DNA of 64,000 nt, from positions 1,187,208 through 1,251,207 of the forward strand of contig WASS01000020.1 in assembly GCA_009712635.1 (NCBI GenBank). The letters run 5' to 3'. The notes beneath the pieces are model-generated. The model did no database searches. It was not told the DNA's origin and was given only the letters and a program-made list of their open reading frames with translations. Positions 17,006-25,689 of this stretch are shown piece by piece. Numbering within the stretch: the stretch's first letter is position 1; each line of letters starts with the position of its first letter. The position numbers and the translations under genes are program-made. Source of the DNA: Hungatella sp. (GTDB taxonomy: Bacteria > Bacillota > Clostridia > Lachnospirales > Lachnospiraceae).

Positions 17006-18481
17006 TTATTTTAAGCCTCTCTTTCCGGCTAGGCCGACTGCCAGTTCAATTAATGCCTCTGCATCTTCCCTGCAGATGTATCCTTTCGAAACCTGCTCCT
17101 GGGTATCTTTTGTCACCAGATCTCTATAGTTGGCAAGGGAAGTGTATAATTCACGGATCATTGTCTCAGAAAATGCCTCCTGGTATCCAAATAATCCATC
17201 TTTATCTGCAGCCGGATCAATTGCATTCATTCCCGGATCCACATTGCTGGTATTAAAATAACGTCCGGTCGGATAATTCAAAAGGCAGGTTCTAAGTCCT
17301 CCAATTGTATTGCCAAATGCGTCCTTACAATTCTCTCCATCACCATTTACTAAAATACGTTGACAGCGATTCGGTGCTGCCCCGCATCGTACCCATGAAA
17401 ACAAATTGCGGAAAGCTGCTGAAAAAAGAATATGAGACGGATAATCATTCCCCTGTTCATGCTTTCCTGCATATTCAGGCAGGTGTTTAATTCGCATTAA
17501 GTCCGGATCTTTTTTATAGTAATCCACATAACTGGACATCGTATCATGACTTGCACCTGTCACTTCATAAAGCCTGTGTTTGAAATCGATTCTGTCACTG
17601 TCATCACTCCTTGTCCGGCAGCCATCATATCTTCCATTTTCACTCTCTGTCTGGACTGATATAAATGGCTGGCTGATTTTCTCAATATAATGCAGTTTAC
17701 GACTGTATTTCCTGCCTGATTCGTATTGGCTCACCGGCACAACCAGGGACCGGATCCCGCCACCTGCCAGATAGCAGTCAAACACACATGCTCCTTTTGC
17801 AATTTCCGGCCTATACGCAAAACTATTGACATAGCGGTAAAGGTAACAGGCTGACTGGGACCAGCCGGTAAGGCAAAGGAAATTTCTCGCATAATTAACA
17901 AGCGGATTCTTCTCATTGTCAGAGCGGATTAACCATGCCAGATCAGTAAGCATGTCCCAAAACAATCCGGTTTCATAAGAAATGTCAATATCCGGCAAAA
18001 TACCCGGATCTTTCAGAATTTCCTCCACAGCAAACGAAAACTGCGTCTCAGGAGTAGGATTTTTCCATGATAACCGCTCGTATCTTACCTGATTAAATTC
18101 CACCAACTTTGCTATCGTATTTGGTTTACTGGTGATACCTATATAGATGTCACCGTTTCTTAAAAATTCTTTATGCCCCAATATCCACATACGGTCTATT
18201 TCCATAAATGAAGTGGGGTTTATAATCTCAATTACTACATTACCGCTGCATTCTTCCGCTTTCTTTGGCTTCCTTACAATAAAACGATTTATGTATGGTG
18301 CATCTGATACCTTAATTTCAACGCCTCCATCTTCATCTGCTGTCTGATAAACATTCGCTGTTCCATACATATAATACTCGGATTCCTCATAACCTTTTGA
18401 AGACAAATCGCAATATCTCTCTGCACTTGCAAATGGATAATTCAACTCTGTAATGGGTATCTGTTCTATTTTCGTAATCAT
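17006..18481 (-). CDS. Alpha/beta hydrolase domain protein (Abhydrolase_10 type)
   Basis: A 491-residue protein with a nucleophile elbow GWSQSA (Ser208) and a beta-rich N-terminal part (VVIEIINPTSFMEIDRMWILGH) typical of the large alpha/beta hydrolase family PF20091. ETGLFWDMLTDLAWLIRS and the conserved VNGDGEN support this. No signal peptide. It is the first gene of the LacI-linked operon, 20 bases before the DUF4038 gene; a likely role is removal of an ester (for example an acyl or feruloyl group) from the sugar that the PTS brings in. That role is inference. Confidence 0.75.
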   Translation of the reverse strand: MITKIEQIPITELNYPFASAERYCDLSSKGYEESEYYMYGTANVYQTADEDGGVEIKVSDAPYINRFIVRKPKKAEECSGNVVIEIINPTSFMEIDRMWILGHKEFLRNGDIYIGITSKPNTIAKLVEFNQVRYERLSWKNPTPETQFSFAVEEILKDPGILPDIDISYETGLFWDMLTDLAWLIRSDNEKNPLVNYARNFLCLTGWSQSACYLYRYVNSFAYRPEIAKGACVFDCYLAGGGIRSLVVPVSQYESGRKYSRKLHYIEKISQPFISVQTESENGRYDGCRTRSDDSDRIDFKHRLYEVTGASHDTMSSYVDYYKKDPDLMRIKHLPEYAGKHEQGNDYPSHILFSAAFRNLFSWVRCGAAPNRCQRILVNGDGENCKDAFGNTIGGLRTCLLNYPTGRYFNTSNVDPGMNAIDPAADKDGLFGYQEAFSETMIRELYTSLANYRDLVTKDTQEQVSKGYICREDAEALIELAVGLAGKRGLK

Positions 18482-18526
18482 GTCAACTCTCCCTTCCTCT
18501 CTTCATAAGATTAATATAAATTTTTA

Positions 18527-18582
18527 TTCACTTAAGTTCAATATATTATTTAGTATATTTACTCAAGTTTTTACTCAAGTTT
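18527..18582. promoter_or_regulatory. Repeated operator-like sites in the lacI/sugar-operon region
   Basis: TTTACTCAAGTTT occurs twice in tandem (18558-18570 and 18570-18582, period 12), and a related TTCACTTAAGTTC, with palindromic core ACTTAAGT, lies at 18527-18539, 31 bases (about three turns) away. On the minus strand the tandem copies supply TTGAGT -35-like boxes for the sugar operon. Binding by the adjacent LacI protein is inferred. Confidence 0.55.
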
Positions 18583-18602
18583 ACATTTTATTGAGCAAAC
18601 AA

Positions 18603-18631
18603 TTGATTTTCGAAAGCTGATACACTATAAT
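18603..18631 (+). promoter_or_regulatory. Promoter of the lacI-type gene
   Basis: TTGATT (18603-18608), 17-base spacer, TATAAT (18626-18631), about 47 bases before the start codon. Confidence 0.75.
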
Positions 18632-18677
18632 ATGGCATATAACCAATCCTATGTATTCAAGATAAAGAGGTGATATC

Positions 18678-19679
18678 ATGTCCGCTACAGCAAAACAAAT
18701 TGCACAGCAGCTGGGATTATCCGAATCCGCCGTTTCCCTGGCTTTGCATAATAAACCAGGCGTCAGTACAAAAACAAGGAACCAGGTAGTCGAAACGGCA
18801 AAAAGCTTAAATTATGATTTTACAAAAATAACTCCAGCCAAAAATATTGCCGGAGTCATTAGCTTTATTCTTTATAATAAAAACCGCATCTTTGAAATGC
18901 CCTTTTTTACCGAGCTGAAAGCAGGAGTAGAGAATGAATTTAAAGATACAGGATATAAACTTATAATTAATCATGTTCATGATACAGAAGATATACAGAA
19001 GCAGCTTGAAGATATTATAAACTTAGGGTGTGATGGCATTATACTGCTTGGAACCGAAATGTTAAAAGAAGATTTCGCTCCGTTTTCGTTTATTGACTTA
19101 CCCATCATTTTATTAGATTCCTATTTTAATTCATCAAAAATGGATTGTATTCTTATCAACAATGTAGAAGGTGCAAGATTTGCTGCCAATTATCTGATTA
19201 AGAAAAGGCATACTCAGCCGGGATACCTTCGTTCTTCCTGTCCGATCAGTAATTTTAATGAAAGAGCTGACGGTTTTTATAAAGCCATACGGCAAAATGG
19301 AATGTCAATCTCCAAATCTGTCGTTCATTATTTAAGCCCCTTTATCGATTCCGCTTACGCTGATATGCTGGCCGTCATTGAGCAGGGAGAAGAGCTGGCT
19401 GACTGTTACTTTGCCGATAACGATGATATTGCAATCGGTGCAATGCGGGCTTTTAAAGAAAAGGGATATCAGATTCCAGGTGATATAGCTATTATCGGAT
19501 TTGATAATAATCCATATTCTTCCTTTGTAGAACCTCCATTAACGACTGTTAACGTACCAAAGGCATATTTAGGTCAGCTTGCCGCAAAAAGAATGCTTTC
19601 CTTATTACACGAACCCGAACATCATCCCATTAAGATTGAAGTGAATACCAATCTCATCATCAGGAAATCAGTTACGTAA
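18678..19679 (+). CDS. LacI-family transcriptional regulator
   Basis: A 333-residue protein of full LacI length. The N-terminal HTH is TAKQIAQQLGLSESAVSLAL (residues 4-23) with the hinge helix after residue 45. The periplasmic-binding-protein-like sensor domain (about 60-330) includes VISFILYN, CILINNVEGARFAANYL and AIIGFDNNPYSSFVEPPLTTV. SD AAAGAGGTGA lies upstream of the ATG. Divergent from the hydrolase/glycosidase/PTS operon and almost certainly its local regulator; the effector should be the imported sugar or its phosphate. Confidence 0.93.
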   Translation: MSATAKQIAQQLGLSESAVSLALHNKPGVSTKTRNQVVETAKSLNYDFTKITPAKNIAGVISFILYNKNRIFEMPFFTELKAGVENEFKDTGYKLIINHVHDTEDIQKQLEDIINLGCDGIILLGTEMLKEDFAPFSFIDLPIILLDSYFNSSKMDCILINNVEGARFAANYLIKKRHTQPGYLRSSCPISNFNERADGFYKAIRQNGMSISKSVVHYLSPFIDSAYADMLAVIEQGEELADCYFADNDDIAIGAMRAFKEKGYQIPGDIAIIGFDNNPYSSFVEPPLTTVNVPKAYLGQLAAKRMLSLLHEPEHHPIKIEVNTNLIIRKSVT

Positions 19680-19706
19680 TCTGTCGATGACAGATATTAT
19701 GTTTCC

Positions 19707-21005
19707 TTAAGTATTGAGAAACATCTCTTCCAGAACTCTTCCGTCACAAGGTCCAAATTCAACACCAAGGATGGAAGCAATTGTTGGGGCAATATCTACC
19801 ATATGGATTTCTCCTAATTGGTATCCTTTTTTAATCCCTTTTCCTGATACGACAAAGCAGCAGCTATATTCTGGTTTCTCCGGAGAATATCCATGGGTCG
19901 CATAGGTTTTATTCTCTTTTTTTAGATCCGTTACAAGAGGACCCGTAATTCTGTCATCAAAGCTATATCCCAGTTTTGCTTCCAGCATACAGCCAGAAAC
20001 CGGGAAGGCATGGAACTGTTCCAGTTCTTCCCCCATATAGATTTTCTCTATACCTAAGTTTTCCTCTTCTGCCGCTTTTTTAAGAATCCCCAGCGCGCGC
20101 TGCTTCGCCTCGTCATCATTTTCCTTTACGTGCAAATAAGCTGACCCGCCTGTGGACTGCAGATATGCCCTCCAATGCATGCTCCCATTTTTTTCATAAA
20201 TAAGACCGTCTTCTTTGAGTAATTGATTCAGCCTCACCTTATATCTGACATTTTTCTGACCATGATCACCCAGTACCATGAAGACTGTTTCCTCTTTAAT
20301 ACCTGCCTCAGCAACCGCATCCATCATCTTTCCGATTCGCCCATCCATGCGAAGAAGAACCTGATCAATCTCAGTACTGTCTGTCCCATAATGATGTTTT
20401 GCATCGTCCAGATCAATGAAATGAATCATTAAAAGCTCCGGTTTCTTTGATAATATCGTATCTGTGCCGCACATAACCGTAAAATCATCCAGGTAGGGCT
20501 GCTCAATTCCTTTTCTTATTTTTCCGTATTTTCTTTCAAGCCCCATACAATAAAGGGGATTTCCGTTTTTTAGTATTTTAAGAGCCTGATTTTCACCACC
20601 AATTGCTTTTATCTCAGGCATATTATAACCAATGGAGGCCTTTCCTGTGACAGGCCATAAAATTGCGGCAGATTTCATCCTGTGCTTTTTTAATGCTTCA
20701 TACACGGTGGGTACCCTGATATCTTTTCTGAACCAGAACCATGCCTGCTCTTCTTCTTCAACAAAAGGCTGGAACGGGTTATTATGATAAATTCCGTGTT
20801 TATCCGGATAAACTCCCGTCATCATAGTGGTATGGACAACATAGGTAAGAGTCGGATACACACTTTTTAATTTTGTACTGAAAACCCCGTTTTCTATTAA
20901 ACGGGAAAGATTGGGAAGCCGGCTTGCTTTCTCCCAGTTATCTTCAGAAAATGCATCATAAGAGATTACGATCAGATGCTTTGCTTTTCCACTGCTCATT
21001 TTCAT
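19707..21005 (-). CDS. Type I phosphodiesterase/nucleotide pyrophosphatase-family protein
   Basis: Start chosen at ATG 21005 (AAGGA 7 bases upstream; 21008 or 20999 are alternatives). About 430 residues of alkaline-phosphatase superfamily fold. Visible sites are the N-terminal metal motif VISYDAFSEDNW, the nucleophile region YPTLTYVVHTTMMTG (Thr), HFIDLDDAKHHYG and VLGDHGQKN, which supply the second-metal His/Asp ligands. There is no signal peptide, so it works in the cytosol on a phosphodiester or pyrophosphate substrate. It follows the UMF1 transporter by about 16 bases and ends the operon. Confidence 0.85.
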   Translation of the reverse strand: MKMSSGKAKHLIVISYDAFSEDNWEKASRLPNLSRLIENGVFSTKLKSVYPTLTYVVHTTMMTGVYPDKHGIYHNNPFQPFVEEEEQAWFWFRKDIRVPTVYEALKKHRMKSAAILWPVTGKASIGYNMPEIKAIGGENQALKILKNGNPLYCMGLERKYGKIRKGIEQPYLDDFTVMCGTDTILSKKPELLMIHFIDLDDAKHHYGTDSTEIDQVLLRMDGRIGKMMDAVAEAGIKEETVFMVLGDHGQKNVRYKVRLNQLLKEDGLIYEKNGSMHWRAYLQSTGGSAYLHVKENDDEAKQRALGILKKAAEEENLGIEKIYMGEELEQFHAFPVSGCMLEAKLGYSFDDRITGPLVTDLKKENKTYATHGYSPEKPEYSCCFVVSGKGIKKGYQLGEIHMVDIAPTIASILGVEFGPCDGRVLEEMFLNT

Positions 21006-21021
21006 CATCCCATCCTTCATC

Positions 21022-22251
21022 TTATTTTTCTTCCACAGGAAGCCTGATAAATATAATAAATCCAACTAAAAAGAGAGGTATAATTCCAATAATACTCCAT
21101 CTTGCATTGCCTGTAACTGCTGTTGTAAGGGACATCAGAGTGGGTCCCATAATCGCTGAAAATTTACCGAAAATATTATAAAACCCAAAGAATTCGTTGG
21201 ATTTTTCCTTTGGAATAATTTTAGCAAAATAGGACCGGCTCAGTGCCTGAATCCCGCCTTGTGCAGAGCCAATCATGGCACCAAGAATGAAGATGTGCCA
21301 CACGGAGGATATAAAAAATGCAGCAATGCAGGAAATGATATAAGTGAATATTCCTATGATAATCATGGTTCTGGCAGAGAAACGTTTTGCCATATTTCCA
21401 TAAAAAATTGCACATGGGAAAGCAATAATCTGAATAATCAGCAAAATCGCCAGCAAGGAGAAGGTATCCAGTGCATCGTTCCCCATAACTGCGGTGGCAT
21501 AAGGAATTACCATCTTAATAATGGTATCCACACCATCAATATAAAAGAAATAGGCACCAAGAAAGATAAAGACAGTCTGATACTGTTTTATTTGTTTAAA
21601 TGTTTCTGCCAGCCTTTTAAAACTATTCTTTATGGTATCCTTACCGGGTTCCACATAATGAATCTGTTTTACATCTCTTATCATGGGAACGGTAAAAAGT
21701 CCCCACCATAAAGCTGTAATAATAAATCCAATCTGATATCCGATGGATTTTTCCATTCCCAGAAGAAAGATCAGTATCAGACTAATACCAAAGGGGATGA
21801 CGCTGGATATGTAGCCGAATGCAAAACCAAGGGAGGATATCTTATCCATTCTTTCATCACTGGTGACATCCACAATAAATGCATCGTAAAAAATATTAGA
21901 TCCTGCAAAACCAATTGCTGACAGAATAAAAAACAGAATTAAAAGCTGCCATTGCCCGCTGGAAGGAGGGATAAACGCCAGTGATGCAGTTGACAGGACT
22001 CCCAGACAGGTGAAGAATACAAAAAAACGCTTCTTTTTGTCCTTATAATCGGCAGCAGCTCCCAAAATGGGACTTAAAGCCGCTACCAGAATACTGGCGA
22101 TGGAGTTGAAATATCCCAGATCCATGCTGCGTTTCACATGATCAAACATTCCGAACATAATCGGCAGTAGCGCGGTTGTGACAGCCATGGAATAAGCTGA
22201 ATTACCGCAGTCAACCAGTATCCATGATTTTTCTTCCCTGCTTAAATTCAT
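21022..22251 (-). CDS. UMF1/Atg22-type MFS transporter
   Basis: A 409-residue, 12-helix major facilitator protein. The N-terminus SREEKSWILVDCGNSAYSM matches the UMF1/Atg22-like family signature (in which a W..YDxANSAY pattern is normal), and GSAQGGIQALSRSYFAKIIPKEK is the family loop after helix 8-9. Yeast Atg22 exports amino acids from the vacuole; bacterial substrates are not known. SD AGGAGG. It lies between the YwbE gene and the phosphodiesterase, and is probably in one operon with them. Confidence 0.88.
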   Translation of the reverse strand: MNLSREEKSWILVDCGNSAYSMAVTTALLPIMFGMFDHVKRSMDLGYFNSIASILVAALSPILGAAADYKDKKKRFFVFFTCLGVLSTASLAFIPPSSGQWQLLILFFILSAIGFAGSNIFYDAFIVDVTSDERMDKISSLGFAFGYISSVIPFGISLILIFLLGMEKSIGYQIGFIITALWWGLFTVPMIRDVKQIHYVEPGKDTIKNSFKRLAETFKQIKQYQTVFIFLGAYFFYIDGVDTIIKMVIPYATAVMGNDALDTFSLLAILLIIQIIAFPCAIFYGNMAKRFSARTMIIIGIFTYIISCIAAFFISSVWHIFILGAMIGSAQGGIQALSRSYFAKIIPKEKSNEFFGFYNIFGKFSAIMGPTLMSLTTAVTGNARWSIIGIIPLFLVGFIIFIRLPVEEK

Positions 22252-22266
22252 AATTGAGTCCTCCTG

Positions 22267-22464
22267 TTACTGGTCTACGCCTCCCTGCACTCTCCCTACA
22301 ATTCCACCTTCCAGCATTACTTTAATGCCTCTTGGATGATTGGGAGAATTGGTTAGTATTCTCTGGACCACACCCTCTGTCAGCTTGCCTGTTCTCTGAT
22401 CCTGTTTTTGCACCACCATAACGCGGTCACCAATTTTAATGTTTTTTCTTACTGTTCCGTCCAT
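22267..22464 (-). CDS. ywbE: YwbE family small protein (DUF2196)
   Basis: A 65-residue protein that matches the whole YwbE family pattern: RKNIKIGDRVMVVQKQDQRT, then GVVQRILTNSPNHPRGIKV and a C-terminal GRVQ. The family is a small beta-barrel of KOW/SH3-like look with no proven function. SD GAGGAG 6 bases before the ATG. Position between the serine hydrolase and the transporter, with short gaps, suggests one transcript. Confidence 0.9.
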   Translation of the reverse strand: MDGTVRKNIKIGDRVMVVQKQDQRTGKLTEGVVQRILTNSPNHPRGIKVMLEGGIVGRVQGGVDQ

Positions 22465-22495
22465 TTTTGTCTCCTCATACCACCAATTCCACTTT

Positions 22496-23923
22496 TTATA
22501 TTTTCACGTAATTGAGAGTCATTTCCTGCTGTGCAGTCAATTGTAAAACCAGATGTTTCCTTCCCTCACTGAACGTAAACTTAAGTTTTGTATTCAGTGG
22601 TGTCTCATAATGCCAGATGCAGGCAGCGAACTTCTCATGATTCCACTCCCCGTAGCAGACTGCTCTGTAAAAAGCTTCGGCTTCCCAGAAGGGCTTTGTG
22701 TTCTCGACCCATTCTTTCTCTGCAAAACGAACCACAGATAAAGGTTGAGAGTTTTCCCCGTTATACAAAGCAAGCAGACATTCACCATTTTCAAAATCAA
22801 AGCTGATTCTTTTTATTTTGAAATCTTTCTCCTCTGGGGTGTCAGAAGAAAGCTGGTAGGATGCCCGAAATACGGGATAGGATTCTGCATTTTCCTTCAC
22901 CTTCAGATGTGTCTGGCCTGACACAAACTCAACCAGTTTACTGAAATCATCACTTTGGGGCAGAGCCCCTTCCCCACCAAGTGCCGGAAGAAGGTCACTC
23001 CAGACCAGTTTCATAAATTTACCCATGTCTAAATTGCTTGTTACTGCAACAACGCAGTTATATTCAGGCATAACGATACAGTATTGACCATACATACCAT
23101 CTGCGCGGTACACTCCTTCGGGCACACATCTCCAGAACTGGTATCCATAACCCTGAGCCCAGTCATTATCAGCTTCGTCTCCGTTGCTAATCTGTTTGGA
23201 GGTTGCTTCCTCGATCCATGCTGCAGGTACCAGCTGCCGCCCATTGTATTCACCTTTTTGCAGAAGCATCTGTCCAAAAACGGCGATATCCTCTGTTTTA
23301 ATATTCAGTCCAAAGCCTCCAAAGCTGATACCCAGATTATCTTCTTCCCAAATGGGATCAATTCCCAGTGGTTCAAACAGCCTGGGCATAAGATAGTCTA
23401 CAAGCTTCTGCCCGGTTAATCTTGTAATAATCGCAGAACACATGTAGGTAGCCATGGTATTGTAATAGAACGCGCTTCCCGGCTCATTTTTCACATGAGA
23501 GCTTAAGAATCCCAGAATGTTATTATAATTTTCATCATCCCAGTTCCAGTTCTCATATGTCATTCCGGTTCCCATAGTCAGGAGGTTTTTCACGGTCATT
23601 TTCTTGATTTTTTCGTCAACCTTTTCTCCCAGTTCTTTCATTTCAGCTGTAAAAATATCAGCAATCAGCGTATCTGTTGTCAGCAGTCCTTCCTCTATTG
23701 CCAGCCCGACTGCGATGGATGTAAAGCTTTTGCTTAACGAAAATAATTGGTGTCTGTACTGGGGTCCATAGGGCTTCCACCAGCAATCAGCAATATTTTT
23801 ACCGTTCTTTAGCAGCATAAATGAATGAAGTTCTAATCCCTGTTCATTTACTTTGTTTAAAAATTCCAGAATCGCCTGAGAATGAACTCCCTGTGATTCT
23901 GGTGTCGCTTTTTCAAGTCTCAT
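22496..23923 (-). CDS. Serine hydrolase, class C beta-lactamase family
   Basis: A 475-residue protein. The SxxK motif is SLSK (Ser62, Lys65) in LFSLSKSFTSIAVG, and YYNTMATY gives the YxN motif; KNLLTMGTGMTYENW is also family-typical. No signal peptide, so it is cytosolic, unlike true beta-lactamases or penicillin-binding proteins; an esterase or D-amino-peptide hydrolase is more likely. The C-terminal ~140 residues form an extra beta domain. It heads a four-gene operon with YwbE, UMF1 transporter and phosphodiesterase. Confidence 0.85.
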   Translation of the reverse strand: MRLEKATPESQGVHSQAILEFLNKVNEQGLELHSFMLLKNGKNIADCWWKPYGPQYRHQLFSLSKSFTSIAVGLAIEEGLLTTDTLIADIFTAEMKELGEKVDEKIKKMTVKNLLTMGTGMTYENWNWDDENYNNILGFLSSHVKNEPGSAFYYNTMATYMCSAIITRLTGQKLVDYLMPRLFEPLGIDPIWEEDNLGISFGGFGLNIKTEDIAVFGQMLLQKGEYNGRQLVPAAWIEEATSKQISNGDEADNDWAQGYGYQFWRCVPEGVYRADGMYGQYCIVMPEYNCVVAVTSNLDMGKFMKLVWSDLLPALGGEGALPQSDDFSKLVEFVSGQTHLKVKENAESYPVFRASYQLSSDTPEEKDFKIKRISFDFENGECLLALYNGENSQPLSVVRFAEKEWVENTKPFWEAEAFYRAVCYGEWNHEKFAACIWHYETPLNTKLKFTFSEGRKHLVLQLTAQQEMTLNYVKI

Positions 23924-23996
23924 ACACTACCTCCCAAACTATAAACAGATTATTTGCATTTAACATCATTGTATGACAAATTGGCAAATAATACAA

Positions 23997-24563
23997 TTAA
24001 ATCATTGCTAAACTGGAACCCAGATGTTTTAATTCCTGGCATAAGTCTTCTCTGTCATGGATTGATCCATTTCGTAAATCAGTGACAACAGGAACCTCCT
24101 TCACGTTAAATTCCAGAGTTTTAAACATTTGATTCGTATAATCGATATACGGCTTAAACAGATCTGCATTGGGATTGCCCTGGTTAAAAGAAAGAACCAT
24201 TTGTTTCTTAACAGCATTTTCTTTATAGTAGGGAGAGAACCTTGGTGAAAAACGTGCAAACAGCCTATCGGTGAATATCTTTCCCTGAGCACTCATCTGT
24301 CCCATGTAGATTGGCATGCCTAAGATGATAACATCTGTATCCTCCATGGCATCATATATTTTATGCATATCATCATTGATAACACAGCCCTGATCACCCT
24401 TATGGCAGGCCCAGCATCCCCTGCAAGGTTTTATATCAAGATCGCTGAAACCAAACAACTGGGTCTGAGCACCCTGTTCTCTGGCACCCTCCAGCATTTT
24501 ATTTACAATAAAGGCAGTATTGCCATCTTTTCGCTCACTGGCGATAATTCCTATTATATTCAT
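23997..24563 (-). CDS. Flavodoxin-family iron-sulfur flavoprotein-like reductase
   Basis: A 188-residue flavodoxin-fold protein. The flavin phosphate loop is ASERKDGNTAF (residues 8-18) and the Cys cluster is KPCRGCWACHKGDQGCV (about 46-62), the CxxCxxC...C pattern of iron-sulfur flavoproteins. GMPIYMGQMSAQGKIFTDRL is the second flavin loop. AGGAGG precedes the start. It stands alone between the serine-hydrolase operon and the MarR gene. Electron donor and acceptor are unknown. Confidence 0.85.
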   Translation of the reverse strand: MNIIGIIASERKDGNTAFIVNKMLEGAREQGAQTQLFGFSDLDIKPCRGCWACHKGDQGCVINDDMHKIYDAMEDTDVIILGMPIYMGQMSAQGKIFTDRLFARFSPRFSPYYKENAVKKQMVLSFNQGNPNADLFKPYIDYTNQMFKTLEFNVKEVPVVTDLRNGSIHDREDLCQELKHLGSSLAMI

Positions 24564-24717
24564 TTTTCCTCCTTCTGAGTTGAAATATCATTCGCTTTGT
24601 CTTTTTGTGTCCTAAGACTCATAATTACATGGTAATACTTTTTTGTGTCCTTGTCAACAATAATGGTATCATAAAAAGCAGCCCTCTTTTTCTTCATTTG
24701 GGCTGCCTCTCCATCAG

Positions 24718-25206
24718 TTATAATTTATCACACCAGCCAGACGTAATATCCACCCCCAGCTTTTTTATCTCTTCATCTAAATGTTGGTTAAATTTTTCCG
24801 CAAAACCAAGCATATTGTCATACTGTTCTTCTGTTATTTTATCAAATACCGCTTTATCCCGCTCTTTATATTCCCTATGCAATTCCTCATGTACACTGAA
24901 TATCTTATGGCCCTGTTTTGTAAGCCTGAAATATACTTCTTTTCTGTTATCTGGTTTTTGATAACTTTCAATCAGGCCTTTTTCAATAAGCTTCCTGGTC
25001 AGCTTGCTGATTGCGCTTCTTGTCATATAAAACGTCTCAGCAAGTTTTGTCACATTGGAATCTTCATTTCCGCCAATGTATTCGATACAATGTACTTCTG
25101 AAGGATTATACCCTTTCAGTCTGGTTTTCATTTTGAAGCTGTCAAGCCACATCTTCTTATTAAATAAATCCCAAAGCTCTGACATCACCTGTTCATCCTT
25201 GTCCAC
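24718..25206 (-). CDS. MarR-family transcriptional regulator
   Basis: GTG start with GGAGG 8 bases upstream. 162 residues with the winged helix NVTKLAETFYMTRSAISKLTRKL (about residues 53-75) and wing KPDNRKEVYFRLTKQG. Last gene of the flavodoxin-tetR-phosphodiesterase-marR run; 24 bases after the phosphodiesterase. Two regulators in one transcript is notable; this one may act elsewhere. Confidence 0.88.
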   Translation of the reverse strand: MDKDEQVMSELWDLFNKKMWLDSFKMKTRLKGYNPSEVHCIEYIGGNEDSNVTKLAETFYMTRSAISKLTRKLIEKGLIESYQKPDNRKEVYFRLTKQGHKIFSVHEELHREYKERDKAVFDKITEEQYDNMLGFAEKFNQHLDEEIKKLGVDITSGWCDKL

Positions 25207-25230
25207 AGTCTGTTCCTCCGTCCCTTCAAT

Positions 25231-25686
25231 CTAGTCATGGGGAATTATCACCTTTTCATATTGATACTGCCCCCCATCCACAGTCATCCGGCTCATTGTA
25301 AGCTCCATATTAAAACGCCGCTTACCGCAGCTGCCAGGATTAAGATACAAAACACCATCTATCACTTCTGAGAAGTATTTATGAGAATGCCCATAGATCA
25401 CTACGTCCACTTCTGACAAATGTCTGGGGACATCTTTTCTGTTATGAACGATGAAGAATCTGACACCTTCAATAGTAACAGAAATGCTGGTCGGCAGCTC
25501 TTTCGCCCAATCCATGTCGTTATTGCCGCGCACCATGTAGGTCTCTCCCAACATTCGGACAGCATCTGCAATGGACGGGGTATCAATATCTCCGGCGTGG
25601 ATTATGCAATTGGCTGCATCCAGTTCAGCCATGACAGGCTCTCTCAGAATACCATGAGTATCCGATATAATTGCAATGTGTTTCAT
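25231..25686 (-). CDS. YfcE/MJ0936-type metallophosphoesterase
   Basis: A 151-residue calcineurin-like phosphoesterase. Metal-binding motifs in order: SDTHG (residues 8-12), HAGDID, VRGNND and YGHSHK, ending with NPGSCGKRR. This matches the YfcE/MJ0936 group, which hydrolyses phosphodiesters such as bis-p-nitrophenyl phosphate; the natural substrate is unknown. The ATG is only 3 bases after the tetR stop, so translation is coupled. Confidence 0.9.
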   Translation of the reverse strand: MKHIAIISDTHGILREPVMAELDAANCIIHAGDIDTPSIADAVRMLGETYMVRGNNDMDWAKELPTSISVTIEGVRFFIVHNRKDVPRHLSEVDVVIYGHSHKYFSEVIDGVLYLNPGSCGKRRFNMELTMSRMTVDGGQYQYEKVIIPHD

Positions 25687-25689
25687 TTT

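Noticed and set aside
19679-19724. Two short inverted repeats (ATCTGTC/GACAGAT and ATGTTTC/GAAACAT) as terminators between lacI and the phosphodiesterase gene
   Set aside because: Short stems without T tracts; not convincing, though a weak bidirectional role is possible.
23949-23992. Inverted repeat ATTATTTGC/GCAAATAAT before the serine hydrolase gene
   Set aside because: AT-rich 9-bp arms far apart, and no well-placed promoter; could be an operator but support is weak.
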